NCBI GenBank assembly: GCA_025267735.1
Contig: CM046304.1
Span: 14,384,001-14,448,000 of the forward strand
Length of the DNA stretch: 64,000 nt
Source of the DNA: Mactra quadrangularis
Taxonomy: Eukaryota; Mollusca; Bivalvia; Venerida; Mactridae
Direction of reading: 5' to 3'
The position numbers and the translations under genes are program-made. Below, in pieces: positions 36,501 to 48,249 of the stretch. Positions within the stretch are counted from its first letter, which is position 1, and every line of letters starts with the position of its first letter. The notes beneath the pieces were generated by a model. The model was not told the origin of the DNA, searched no databases, and worked only from the letters and a program-made list of their open reading frames with translations.

Positions 36501-39500
36501 CAGTTCTATTTTGTCTGATTAGGTGGAGATTCCTGTAATACTGGTGTTTAAGGTTCTGTCCCCCCACCTTGCACGTTGTACTGAGTAGAAGACTCAGTAA
36601 TGATAGTTTTTGCAGCTCGCATTCCCTTTCTTTGGCCCATTATTTAATTATAAACGACTCTACATCTTTAACATTTCTAAAAGCAATAATAGAAACGTTG
36701 ACAATCTTCTCATTTATGTCAGCGAATGGCATAGAACCGGTTATATGCTACTTTTCATGAAGGGTGAAATAGAAGTTGCGCATCGTCCATGTCTCAATAC
36801 ATCATGACCAAGATAAGTGATCAGTGCTCATTCCTGCCATAAATAACGCGTGCAATCCCTTCATCTAACTGCAATTTACTGTCATCAAGAATTTTGTCGC
36901 AATCCTTAGGTACTTAAATAAGTGATGGCTTCTTGCTTGACTCACAGATAACAGACCCAAATTTTCCTTATTATAGTATATATAGAGAAATTTGGGTCTG
37001 TCACCTGTGGTTTGACTACCTTGAGGATGATCCCTTAAGTGAACAACACAACCCTTTTTACCAACATGGAACTTCTCACCAATTTGTAAATTGCGTTGTT
37101 AATATCTTGAACCAGGAATTTGCTGCAAAATGGATTGGACGAAGAGGTTCAGTGGAGTTGCCACTATTGGATAATTTTGATAAAGGCAGTAATCTGTTGG
37201 TTGGTTGATAAGCTGTGTTACCTTTTTGTAGGAATGTTCCAAAAATCTATAAATACAAAAGTGCAGTCACGGCTCACCGGATAAAACCGGACTATACATG
37301 TACTTCGTTTTTCATTCAGTTGAGAAAGTAAAAACATATACCAATTCACTAATTTGAGAGGTATAAGTTATAAGTACATGTATACAAAACGTTACATTTT
37401 ACTTAATTTTGACCATTAGCTTCGGTCCCTTAGAAGAAACAGATATTTATATTTTAGTATAGGACTGTACATAATAAATGTATCATATGATACGAAATGT
37501 CGAGCGCTTAAAATCATCTTTTACTTGTTGCGACATGGGCAAGAATAGCACATTTTTTTTCACATTAACGCGACAGGGCCTTTTCAAGATGTTCTTTTTT
37601 CACTACTAAGTGACTGACAGATATACAGCATAGCAAGATTCTTCTCTTTTCAGTTCAAAATTTGCATTTCATACATGCATTTTCCCAAAATGATGTGTAA
37701 AGTGCCAGTACTTCGAAGCTGAAAACATATTTACTCATCACCATTTTGCGCCATTCTTCTGCACTCAATAGCCCCGATTTTTTTCTGGCGATGAAGGGCG
37801 CTGTGCATTTTAAACCCCAGTGACAAAGTGGAGAATTCTAATAGATGCATGTATAGTGCCTGTAATCTTGACGCAATTGTAAAAATTGTCGTTTTAATTC
37901 AAATGCAGTAGTTTTTCATAAAATGCTTTAATGAGACATTTACCAGTAGCTCTTTTATACAATCACATTTATTCATGCATGCGACGATAAACGGTCATTT
38001 TATTCAAAATCAGCTGTTGCACGCGTGTATCCTATACATCGCACGAAATTTAATTATACGTAATCATGTCGCACATGATCATTAAGGTGACCGTACAAAC
38101 ATGGCTTAAAACAACACACCCGTATGGAGCCGTAGCTGGAAGATATGCAATTTTATTCCATGCTTTGCCACGATTTTGTTCACGATTTGACTTTAAAACT
38201 GATATGTGTATCCACGGCTCATCGCACGGACACTCGTAAAAACGTAGCAGTCCGTACGGGTACGCAAGAGTTCGTACGGGGCCTTACGATGCTTGGTCGC
38301 ACGGCGTCCGTACGGTGCCCTTTCGGCTATTTTTATGTTTATGGGACTGTAGCTTAAGATAAACATATATCAAGGGTTCAGAAAACCCTTTTTCTCTCCA
38401 AAATATCAAGTTGCAATATAGATCAGACACTTAAAATGTCCCATTTCAATAAACGTCTTATCAATTCTGAATTTAGAGTGAATATCTAAGTTAGATAAAT
38501 ACTATGACTGTTAAATTCTTGGTAGCTAATCCCTGGTACACTAAACAGTCACACTCAATGCCATATTTATACTACATAACTAGACCTAAAATTGTATAGA
38601 AACATTTTTGAAGAAGGAAATTAGTGCTTGGATAATGACAATTTAATGCAAATTGTCAAACAGCTGCAAATATTTGGTGTTTCAAGTAGTAACAATCTAC
38701 CCCATGAGTCACAGTATAGACACTTTAGTGCATTTTGTGACTTTTATTGTATATTTCTTGCAACTTATTGGTCAGTTTGTCTTAAAATATAATTTTTTTT
38801 TTTTTCACACTATCATAGACACTGATCGGTATTTTAAAAATATAGAAAAATCTTTGTGAACTAGTACCTTTAAAGTCATTGATAAATAAATGTACATAAA
38901 TACAATAACATACCTCTGTACCAATCATGGTTGGTCTAATATACAAAGAACTTGGTTGTTCTTTTGATGCTCTTGGTACCCAGTCAGCATCTATAGCAAC
39001 CAATTGTTTTATAAGTTCAACTAATTCCCTTCCTTCAAATAACTGAAGAAAAACAAGAAATGTAATGTGGAAACCACCTTAAAGCCAGATTTAAAAACTT
39101 TAACGCAAAATTTACAAAGGGAAATAATCTTTAATAAAGCCAGGTAGAGTTGTGGCTACTGTCTAATTCTGTTCATCACATGGTATGTTATCATTGTATG
39201 AAGTTTCATAAAGATCTGACAATAAATGGCAGAGATATACGCTAAATTGAAAACTTTAACGCAATTGTTAAGGACCCCGGACGCCTGCCTGCCCGCCTGA
39301 CTATCCGCGGCCCTCCTTTCACTAAACTATTAGCCGAGTTCTAGAATAATCACTAAATAATTTTTAAAATAATCCAGTGAACAAAAACAATGTCTGCTTA
39401 GTTCATGTTACTCAAAATGATCTAAGCAGCTTAATTTACTCATCCTCTTTGCAAGATAATTTGATGGTATATGTTAAAACTAAACTTACAGGTAAACATG

Positions 39501-42500
39501 ATCTTTCAGCGGTTGATAGCATTCTTTTCATGTTTTCCATAGGTCTAAACATACGAATTTTATCATCATCACCACGATACGCTTTCATACCCTCAAACAA
39601 CTGTAAAAAATAAAACATTTTATCCTGTATAATCAATTAATCACTTTGTATAGCAGGGCTTGACTTTAATTTTAAAACTAGATTGTTCGGTTGAACAACC
39701 AGTGATACCACTCAACCAGCTATATGTTTTACCTGCCCAAACCAAATGTTTATTAGCAGTAACAGGTTGTCCGGTCCCGAATATATGTTACCGAAAATAA
39801 TTACAATAAACATGTATTTAGTAAAATACTCTTTATTGAAATTTTCGGCTAAAAAAAGCCTTCATCAGCAATTTTGAAAATGAAAAATTTTGACGTTGCT
39901 AACGAGAGCTTTTTTAAGCCTAAAATTTTAATAAAGAGTATTTTACTAAATATATGTATAAGATCTTTCTTCCCTTCAGATGAATATTACGATAAACATG
40001 GTTTGGGAGGCTTCATGATATCAGATGCTGAATCTTATAGATGTGTTGCATTCATGAAATTTGTTTTCAATTTATCATAAGCTATACTTAAATATTTATC
40101 ATCAAAATTCAGGAATTGTAGTAAATATCTTTTTCCCCAAACTTTTGGTGGGTTTTGTATATCATACCTCTGTAGCATAATGAAAACACTTGGCCCCGGG
40201 ATGTATGTCAAAATTATGTACAGGACATATTTTTGGTTGTTTCCAGCCACTGCTTTCAGTCCATTCTATTTCTAACATATGGTCAGTAAAGTGATGACCA
40301 AATTTCAGTTTACTAACGTCTGGCTTTGGTGCTAGTGAATTTGACTTTGTCACTTCAACATCTTTAGCCTGCAAAGTAATTATATTTTTATGAGTTACGT
40401 GAATTAATATGCTGCAGGCCTTTTTTTCATGTGTTGGGGAAGTAGCCTGTAGCCTTTTACAAGGGGAAAAATGGCGCCCGATAATTGGAAAATGGGGAAA
40501 AATAAAACTAGACTATTTAGATCTATATTTAATTCTTGTAATCATATTTCATTTAAACTGTTATTGTTTATGTTTGTTGGGTGGAGATTTAGAAGCTTTA
40601 AAGGTATCATCAATGGGTGTTGACTAATTCCATGTTCAACCAAAAGGGCATCAATTTAAGTTCTTCATTCAAAGGTTCCTAGTTGTCACTGGCAGGGGTA
40701 CTGTTAGTTCCTTTGTCATTGAAATCATTACTTGGTTTTTCAAACTAAATGTGTTGTGTTTTCAACTGATTAATACCTGACTAGGACTCATACCGATGTT
40801 TTGACGTTTTTAAGAAAACAAATTCAGGGTACAATTATTTCTTATGTCATTTTTCGTATTTTTTGTATAATTGCGCCAATTCCGTAAGTAACCCAATGAT
40901 TGCAACATGCTCGGAAAGACATACCACGTGTGTCGGGAAAAAAAACAATTTTTTTTAATTCGATGCCGGTTTGGGTGCGAATAATGTAGGGGCGAATGTG
41001 ATTGAGGACGAATTATTAGCAAGAAATTACCAAACTGGTAATTTGAAGGACTCGCAGACTTGATTACTTATATTTTTGATAAACTTATTTAACGAAATGA
41101 CCATGTTCCGTTCGTGTAATAGAATATTGGTATATAACCATTTCGATAATTAAATCCTGCGAGATTTCCGGTTTCTCTTTTGCCGTATTTTCGATGTTTA
41201 TACATAGTTTTAAGATATTTTTAAAGGGGAAAATGGTTGTTGAGGGGAAAAATTGGTTTGTTTTGGGGAAAAAAAGATACTTATTTTGCTTGGGGAAGAC
41301 GCCGTTTAACGGCGTCTCGTAAAGAAGGAAAAAAAGGCCTGTGCTGTTACTAGATAATAAATTCTTGATAACCAAATTACCAGTATAAATTATGAGCAGA
41401 TGATAATGATCGAAGCAACATCATCAGAACAAACTGTATGTTATTAATTATTTCCGAAAGAAGTCCAAAAAGAACCGTCAGTAAAATTTACCAGTTTATT
41501 CTTAGCAATTTTAGGGTAAAAAAGAAATAAATACCACAATTGCACTTTTTACATACCAAATAAAAAAGCACCATTTCACCACATTAAATCACATCTATAA
41601 CAAGAAATTCTTTCTCAAAAATCAACTTCTGTTATTTTGTTGAAGTTTAAAGATGCAGAACCGAAGATGCAGAACCGAAACATATTAGCAAAACAATTAA
41701 GCTCACTATTCAAGCAAGTCCTTTAGGGTCAGCTCTTCAAGGTTACAATAATATACAGGGGTCCTAGGTTTGCGTCTCGACCAGGCTGCATATTTTTCTC
41801 ACCCTGTAACAAAATGCGCCCAACGTGGGACCATAACTTAATAACTTGGTCAGTTGAGAAACACTAGTAATAATTAATCTCTACTTAAACTGTCTTAGAT
41901 TCTAAAATTCAACATTTTCAATTTTTTGTGGAGTATGTCACAGTACATGATGTATACATAGAAAGATGGTTCTGTAAGGAGACGAAGAAGCTCATTTATG
42001 AAAGCACTTTTCGTGCAAACCATGCAAGGGTCCACAGTTCAAGTCCTGGTCACTGGTCAGTCTGCATATTCTTTACCCTGTGGTTGGGCATAGTCAAGTG
42101 GTAACCAGGTTGAACATCATTGGATAGCCAGCTCCATCCAAAACCTATCCCTTGTTTCCTTGTGCAAGAAACTTTATCGTACTAGCTCAGTGCTTTGGGA
42201 CTTGTAAGCAGATTCAAACAAGATTAATGTAAGTTGTTAGAATGTGTTATACAATTTGCTAAATGAACTATTGTAAACCAACAAAATAATCTGTGAGCAG
42301 TAAAAGAAACAGTGTCAGTGTTACCTTGAATGAAGAAACCGTTCCACCAGTGGCATAACTTCTGTATAGTTGCTTTCTTATACAGCTCTGCAAGATTGCC
42401 TTGGATGCTTTCTGAAATGATATAAGTAACAAACAAGAGTATAACACGAGTAAAACAAGTAAAGTATAAGTGGATCGTCACAAGTAAATATCGAATCATT

Positions 42501-42718
42501 TATCAAAATGTCCAAGGGCAAATTATTACAATGGGGGAAATAAATTTGAACATTTTGCAGCCACAATATTAATACTGCATAGATCCTTTGATTTCCAAAC
42601 ACTGTCATAATATTAATTGTAACATAATCTCGATGCAATGATAGTTGTCAGGCCTTTAAACTGTTATAATCAAACAAAACATTTCTTTCATACTAACGTA
42701 AATATTTACAGACGCCAT
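30523..42718 (-). CDS. BCAT2: Branched-chain-amino-acid aminotransferase, mitochondrial type, complete, 11 coding exons
   Basis: Exons 5' to 3': 42718-42710, 42411-42325, 40368-40168, 39600-39490, 39042-38914, 34352-34192, 33474-33332, 32382-32297, 31941-31873, 31278-31135, 30564-30523; phases agree, 393 aa (human BCAT2 392). PLP-dependent fold-IV transaminase moving the amino group of Leu/Ile/Val to 2-oxoglutarate. Diagnostic: [45 protein letters not shown], the PLP-lysine segment [36 protein letters not shown] and [10 protein letters not shown]. The start region ([11 protein letters not shown]...[12 protein letters not shown]) is basic, Ser/Arg-rich and acid-free, like a mitochondrial presequence, hence the BCAT2 label; animals with one BCAT may not fit the vertebrate split. 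The exon-1 donor is ambiguous: gtaaat after 42710, or gttagt 12 bases later, both phase 0. The vertebrate CXXC redox motif is CVVS here. Confidence 0.96.
31328..31440. mobile_element. About 110-bp hairpin MITE in a BCAT2 intron
   Basis: AGGGAATAGTGTTTTGAACTGTTT is followed, after a 25-bp spacer, by AAACAGTTTAAAACACTATTCC; the flanking CTGTTGGCCC.../...GGGACAACAG also pair. Nearly the whole element is a stem. Confidence 0.8.
32986..33292 (+). mobile_element. tRNA-derived SINE, family A, near full length
   Basis: tRNA-like head CCCCGCTAGCTCAGTTGGTAG (A box) and GGTCATGGGTTCAATTCC (B box), then the body GGTCATGAAATTATTTCTAG, CATTCTCCCTCCTACCAATG, a core with TATGCGCCTAGTAGTTGGTT, and the 3' end GTGTTGCTACGGCATTAAACC followed by (CAA)n. 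It lies antisense in a BCAT2 intron. The head is not a functional tRNA gene because it runs into the SINE body with no closing acceptor stem. Confidence 0.92.
33523..33690. mobile_element. Tc1/mariner-like MITE (family E)
   Basis: TACAGTACAACCTCTCTTG... to ...GGGCCAAAGGTTATACTGTA, TA-bounded inverted ends; second copy at 22766-22947. It begins about 50 bp from the 33474 exon border of BCAT2. Confidence 0.8.
34409..35636. mobile_element. Non-autonomous Tc1/mariner-like element (1.2 kb) with TA TSD
   Basis: Bounded by TA on each side. Ends CAGTCCAACTTGTG and (inverted) CAGTCCAACCTGTG are followed by GC-rich subterminal blocks repeating GGCCACCTG/GGCCAGT. No transposase frame. Contains the 286-bp tandem duplication listed separately. 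Located in the largest BCAT2 intron. Confidence 0.85.
34935..35506 (+). repeat. 286-bp tandem duplication
   Basis: Two adjacent units, each starting AAATTCGTTCAACTGTGACC, at 34935 and 35221. They differ at only a handful of positions (e.g. AGATAG/AGATAA, CACTGATT/CACCGATT), so the duplication is recent compared with the host element. Confidence 0.97.
35979..36030 (+). repeat. 22-bp tandem repeat x2
   Basis: CGTACGAATGCCGCACGGGACC followed by CTTACGAATGCCGCACGGGACC, inside the CpG-rich element. Confidence 0.9.
36933..37208 (+). pseudogene. Remnant of a Tc1/mariner-superfamily (DDE) transposase
   Basis: The translation contains [18 protein letters not shown] followed by [11 protein letters not shown]. 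This matches the pattern of animal Tc1/mariner-type transposases around the second catalytic Asp (QQDGAPPH...WIGRRGxxEWPxRSPDLTPLD). Here the QDGAPPH Asp is replaced (QHGTSH), and the frame leaves similarity right after the WIGRRG block, so it is a dead fragment. No start or other catalytic blocks were found. Confidence 0.65.
39060..39300. other. Repeat-like segment in a BCAT2 intron
   Basis: AAAACTTTAACGCAAAATTTAC and AAAACTTTAACGCAATTGTTA bracket about 190 bp and end in a CG-rich tag (GGACGCCTGCCTGCCCGCC). Looks like a dispersed repeat, but there is no second full copy in this window. Confidence 0.35.
39811..39957. repeat. Foldback insertion (about 47-bp arms) inside a mariner relic
   Basis: TATTTAGTAAAATACTCTTT... 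pairs with ...AAAGAGTATTTTACTAAATA; the arms continue through ATTGAAATTTTCGGCTAAAAAAAGC. The surrounding 14 bp TTACAATAAACATG (39801-39814) is repeated with one mismatch at 39987-40000, which suggests a target duplication around a 172-bp insertion. Confidence 0.75.
39987..40155. mobile_element. Mariner-like MITE relic (family H) abutting a BCAT2 splice donor
   Basis: Matches the right half of the intact element at 56716-57100 (ATAAACATGGTTTGGGAGGCTTCATGATATCAGATG, GCATTCATGAAATTTGTTTTCA, AACTTTTGGTGGGT). Its TIR ends about 12 bp from the donor of the exon ending at 40168. Confidence 0.8.
40415..41340. mobile_element. TIR element with GGGGAAAA-rich ends (about 0.92 kb)
   Basis: Ends CAGGCCTTTTTTTC at the left and, inverted, CAGGCCTTTTTTTCC at the right; both subterminal regions carry several GGGGAAAAA blocks. 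A perfect palindrome AGACGCCGTT/AACGGCGTCT sits at 41296-41316. TGCTG occurs immediately outside both ends; an 8-bp duplication is not clear. Likely a non-autonomous hAT-type element. Confidence 0.6.
41985..42205. mobile_element. SINE-like dispersed repeat (family D)
   Basis: GCAAGGGTCCACAGTTCAAGTCC has B-box character. The following CATTGGATAGCCAGCTC..CCAAAACCT and GCAAGAAACTTTATC..ACTAGCTCAGT are shared with 53545-53670. Confidence 0.6.
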
Positions 42719-43065
42719 TTTGTCAAGGGACTCAACTCTTATGATTACGTCATTTGGGTCACTTCGGATATTTGCGCAGTAATTGAGGCAAACAGAAAAC
42801 TTGCCTCATGCAACGCGAAATCATTAAATTATAAGTGCATTATTATATTTTTGCAGTTTTTGGGGTTTTTTTTGTAATTTATGACCCAAACAAAATAAGT
42901 CCGCGTAGGTAAAATTGTGAACGGGAAATCAAGGGAAATACCAGAAGGTGCCCGAATAAAATAATCCGAACAGCAGTTACTTCCCCTAGCAATTACATAT
43001 TTTCCAAACAAGCTCATTGATATACAAACTTTAATATAATCAACATACATGTATATAGATTTTAT

Positions 43066-43126
43066 AGCACCCGTTCAAGAGACACACTATTCATTAAAAG
43101 TTTCTGGGAAAAAGTCTTAAACGGGT
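43066..43126. repeat. Miniature hairpin element
   Basis: AGCACCCGTTCAAGA ... TCTTAAACGGGTGCT: about 15-bp inverted ends round about 30 bp. Just upstream of the BCAT2 start. Confidence 0.75.
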
Positions 43127-43129
43127 GCT

Positions 43130-45810
43130 CGCTCTATTTCATCTAGTTGGTTGAAAGACACAAGTGAAATTGCACAAAGTGGACATAATAATATTACTTT
43201 ATTTTTTGTAGCTACAAGTTATCTATCATACATAACATTGTAAGACATTCAAAATGGATCACAATATTCTTGTTTATAAACTTTTACAGATGTCACCAAT
43301 GCTATTGTTTATTTTAAAGATTTTTTTTTAGAAAAACTATATTTATTATTTCACAGTATCACTATAATGGAATGACAATTCTAGTGAATTTACATTCCTT
43401 TTTACTTTAAAAACTCTGAAGAATGATTATAATTTGTTTTTATTTGTTACTTGCAGTTAATCATTTTGCATGGATTATAATAACAACACAACACTATGAT
43501 GCAAAGTTATCAATTACATTTTTAACATGAATTATTATCTCCCTTTGATATGAAAACTGTGTGTTGTTTTAAATTACTATGATTGTGAAATCTCTAGAAA
43601 TGCAGAATACACTAAGATACCAATTTACAGGAAAAAAATCAGTGTACATAAACTGTTTTGTATTAGGACAAGTTCACTTAAAAACAAAGGGAACTGGTAT
43701 TAAATTAATTACTGAATGCCTGAATATTAATAATGTTCCTTACATCATATATTGGTACATTAAATTCCAAACCAAGCATCATTTTGGCCATCTAGATGCT
43801 CATGTTCATGAATAAATTAAAAAAATCTCAAATGGATTATAAAGCAATTTGTTCAATGATGGCTTCAAAAATGTTAACATGAATAAAAAACTAGAGACAT
43901 AGATAACATCTACATGTATGTAACTGCCAAAACAAAATCTGTATTGGAAAAATCAATCAATGAAAAACTGTTTCTTGAAGCTTTTTGTATAGAAATTTTG
44001 TATCTAAAGGTATACATTCCTTATTGCTGCCACTCACAGTTTAAAATTAATTTTGTGAAAGTATGATAAAGGTTAAAAAACATGATATTTTTCATTCATT
44101 AAAATATTTTACTCACATTGCAGGGATAAGATTTCTCACATAACATGCAATTTCAAAAATATTGGACAAAAACTTTGAAAAATGACTTATAAATTACCTC
44201 CCTTGCATTTGAAAAAGAAAATTTTAAATGTGTCCGTAAAAGTCTATGTTGACATTATTGAAATATCTAACAAGAATAAAAGTATAGACACACTATGTAC
44301 AAACAAATAAAACTATGTCTAGATTTTTTTCAGCTGCCATAAAACATTGTTTTTAGTAAGGGATTTTATACCTTAAAACTTGTAATTGAATCATTATAAT
44401 AATAACATTAGTAGACTTTATACCAAGTTAATTTTATTTGTTTGGCTCTATCAGCAGTTTATCTGCCATAATTTCAGACTCCACAGGTACGAAATCTGCA
44501 AATAGTTCCAGCAGTATATAAATAGCAATTTAAACCTATTGCCTGTTTGAACAGGCACAATAATTTCTAAAACTGAACTATTTCCTGCATGGAGCCAAAT
44601 CTCAGATAAGTGTGATCAGTTGTGCGTCTTAATACAGAGATGTTTACATTGTCTATGCATAGAAAAGTTTCAGCCATTCCTCCTTTTGGGGTTAGATGTA
44701 AATATAAGTGTATACTAACAGTAAAAATCTGGGTCAGAGCTGATGACTACAATTAGAATCTAAATAGCTGTGTTATGTCTGATATTAATGCCAGCATACA
44801 CATGAAGTAGAATAAAAGTACATGTAAATGGTAACTTTAAACATTAGGGTTAGAGAATAGTAATAAGTAATAACCATATTAGGTATAGGTTACCAGCAAT
44901 CAAAGTCAACTGCCACTTCTTTTAAATCAACAGAAAAAAATATAATCTTTTAAAATCGCTATTTTTATAACCCAAACAGATTAGTGTGTCAGTGCTTTGA
45001 TTTCATTTAAAGGCCACATAGAAGAACAGATATATCCAAATGTTGTTATGGTTTGTATTATTACCATGTTTTCTATTTGTGTTGTTTAAATTTGTATTCT
45101 TCAAAATATTGATAAGCTTACCTTTTTATTTATGATGTCTCACACATTCTTCAATATATAACCATGAGATCTTCAATTATATAGTCAGTATAAAATTAAC
45201 ATTGCAGCATTACAACATAGGCACTTCATACATCCCTGGAAAATGGGCCCCCATGGCTCCTTGAAGAGCCTCAGGTATCAGTTGAGGCACATTTCCTGAC
45301 TTGCAGTAATATCAATCGTACTGCCTACTGCCAGCAAAATGATGAAAGCTATAGCCAAAAGACAATACTCCAATGTTCTATTTCAGAAGATCCAAAAGTT
45401 ATGATCTTAATCCAAAGGTCAATAATACAAGCATTATTACAGGATAACATCAAGCATAACATCATTTTCCATTAATTTGATCTCACTGCCGTTCCTGATC
45501 TCACAACTCACTTAACATTTTTATAAAACCATTTTCATCACAATTGAATTCAATACTCCATGTACATGTTAATACACACGTTTTTACTTCTAAATGACAC
45601 TATATCTAAGCAGATACAGTGTCATCTCTCAAGTTTTTATCTATAACAAGGACTATGTGAGGAAGATAACAAAAATTAGTTTTAAAGTATAGATACAACC
45701 ATGAGATGTGACCTCGCATACTGATAAAACAAAGTGAACTAGATTATTTGTATCTCTGTTTAAATGATAGATAAATCTTTCAGGTCAACTTATCATGAGC
45801 AACATGAATG
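43130..45810. other. Intergenic between BCAT2 and PCYOX1, nothing recognised
   Basis: AT-rich, no gene supported. The PCYOX1 3' UTR may extend part of the way into the region to the right. Confidence 0.5.
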
Positions 45811-46009
45811 TTTTTTTTATACTGGGTTAAACGCTGAGTCAAAATAAAGGTTATTTTACAGAGACCAGTGCACATAACCTAGCATAAGAATAAAAAAAAA
45901 CCACTCAATTACACAATATAACCGAACATTCAGATGTAAGTCACATAGCTGTGGTCTACCATATACGTAACTCATGACAACTTGAAGCACCCTGGTCTGT
46001 AGCAGAGTT

Positions 46010-46200
46010 GGCAGCATGCCAGAATTTTGAATCTAGCATCCTGAAGGGGGTACAACTTTAAATCCCATCAGGGTAATTATACTCTTTCATGAACATTTGA
46101 CAAATATGGCAATATTTCTCCATTAATAAGATATATGGAGAAGTTGCTAGCCTATTAGAAGAGTAGGTGAGTACTGGTTATAGACAAGGGTCCAGGAAAG
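46010..46200 (+). mobile_element. SINE family C copy (diverged)
   Basis: tRNA-like head AGAGTTGGCAGCATGCC...CAACTTTAAATCCCATC, then CTCTTTCATGAACATTTGACAA and CTCCATTAATAAGATATATGGAGAAGTT, the inverse of the family C motif seen at 59840. A related head is at 12820-12950. Confidence 0.65.
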
Positions 46201-46788
46201 CATTTTTTCAGTTTATGTGACCAGTTCACCAAACCTGCTTTTTTGAATTATATCAGTGATTTCACACCCTTTACAACAGCAGCCAATTATTTCTACCTTA
46301 CAGTCAGTGGAAGATAAACAGCATAAAGGGCACAATTTTGTGTTAAATTTGCATAGCTGGTGATAACCTGCCAAGAAAATCTCCTAAATCCATTTCATTC
46401 TAACCTGGTAACAGCTACGTAACGAGGCATGACAAAATTATAGAAACTACAGACATAGTACTCTAAAAATAGTGTTTATTTTCAACATATGAAGTACATT
46501 ATACAAACAACTATCAAAATCATACTTACACAGTAAGTTACTATCATACAAGTGTTTTCCCCAAAATGATCAATTTAGTAAACTGATCAACTTAAAAATC
46601 AAGAAAATCTTGCACCACTATATAAGACTAGTTAATTCATAGCACTTACAAAACAAATAAGAACACAAGGGAGCTGACGTCATGGATAGGAAAATACCTA
46701 ACTTTGTTTAGCATTTAAAATAGAAGTTTCCTTACACAAAACTAAGTGTATGAACACAGAATATAAAAGAAATTCACAATTTGAATTA

Positions 46789-47161
46789 ATAAGGGACCTT
46801 AGTCAGTTATTTTCCCTTGTATACTGTTCAAATAGGTAGGTCCAATTAGTAGGATTACTCGGATTTTACCCTTACTTTTCAATGTCAATTTGCCAAAATT
46901 AATCTTAAATAACTTTTTTGTAAATCATTTAATTTGTTTGAAATTCAAGTTAAGTATTTTTAGGGTAAACAACTATCAAAATCCCACCAGTTATGTGAAT
47001 ATCCTCATTAACAAGAAAGATATTAGATGAAATATTTTGTTATCCTTACAAAGGAATTCAATGATAAAATCCGAGGATTCCAACTGAAAGGTTACCTACT
47101 TACCAATCGGATTGCTTCAGATTTTATCAGGGAAAGATAACTGACTAAAGTCTCTCATTAA
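46789..47161 (+). mobile_element. MITE family C, full copy
   Basis: AATAAGGGACCTTAGTCAGTTA... to ...GATAACTGACTAAAGTCTCTCATT: inverted ends of about 25 bp, internal CAAATAGGTAGGTCCAATTAG and its inverted counterpart near 47090. Confidence 0.88.
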
Positions 47162-48249
47162 TCATACAATTAACATGATTAACCATACAGATTTAAATCA
47201 CTGAATGAGTAACTTTAAACTACTACTAAAACATTAATAATTATTGCACTTAGATTCATACTGGCTTAATTATGACAACACTATTTCTAATAATTATGCT
47301 GATCTTAATTGAAACATCAAATCTAGCACAATAACAATCACTTTTTAACCAATCAAACTTTTACATATTGTGCCTCGAACTGACCTTTCACATTTGTATC
47401 TAATAATTATCTACACATATCCCGACAAAAAATCAGTACCACGCCTATTCTACACAGTGTAATAGACACTCATTGTACGCTTTAATATACAAACTGTATA
47501 ATAAAAATTAATCCCAGTGTAATAATTTCATTTGAGCTTTGATGAATGATGATATACCCCAATATTGGTATTGTGCATTTATACTACATTCATATTCAAT
47601 GTAATGAATTTTCTTGCATAAAGGTCAGATCGGGGTCAAACTTTAGGCACTATACAAGTACATCATTCTTAACAATCAAACCATGCAAGTGACAACTGAA
47701 GTGTAGAGACAAAGAAGAGACATTCTTATATTCTTAAATTTCATTCAACTGTCAGTAGGGCATACATTATCCTCACATATTTAAATACTGAAATGTTTGT
47801 TGGATCATTCTTGTACATAAACATGGATATATTGTTTTTGATATTTACATACTCAATATTTGTTTGATAATTCCCTGAACATAAATGCAGATATCTATTT
47901 TTAATGACTGTGAGTACAGCAGTACTGTTGTGAGTATTGAAATAAGCAGGTTTACTATATGTGCCACTGACAGTTGAATACAATTTATCAATTTCTCATT
48001 GAAACAGCATCATGACATGAATAATACAAAGCATTGGTCCCACTGAATATGTCATAAATATATATTAGATAATACAAATGCCAAATTAGCACTAGTACAG
48101 TATATATCATAATACAGGACGAGTGGGAACTTTAGTTCCCAAAGTGATGCATTAAAGTAAAGTATACCTATCAGTATGGTTGAATTTTGGTTCATCAAGC
48201 AATATCAGCAAAACAGCAGAGCAAGATTAAGTCCTACACATAATTTTTT

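Larger units (their letters stand above)
35688..38352. mobile_element. About 2.66-kb CpG-rich DNA transposon relic
   Basis: Ends AGCCTCAGTCCCATAAA at the left and, inverted, AGCTACAGTCCCATAAA at the right. Both subterminal regions (about 35700-36360 and 38085-38345) are unusually rich in CpG and in CGTACGGG/CCGCACGGG motifs, unlike the AT-rich surroundings. The centre has a transposase remnant (36933-37208) and hairpins at 36229-36263 (15-bp stem CGTGTCTGGAAGATG) and 36951-37002. Located in the same BCAT2 intron as the preceding element. Confidence 0.7.
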
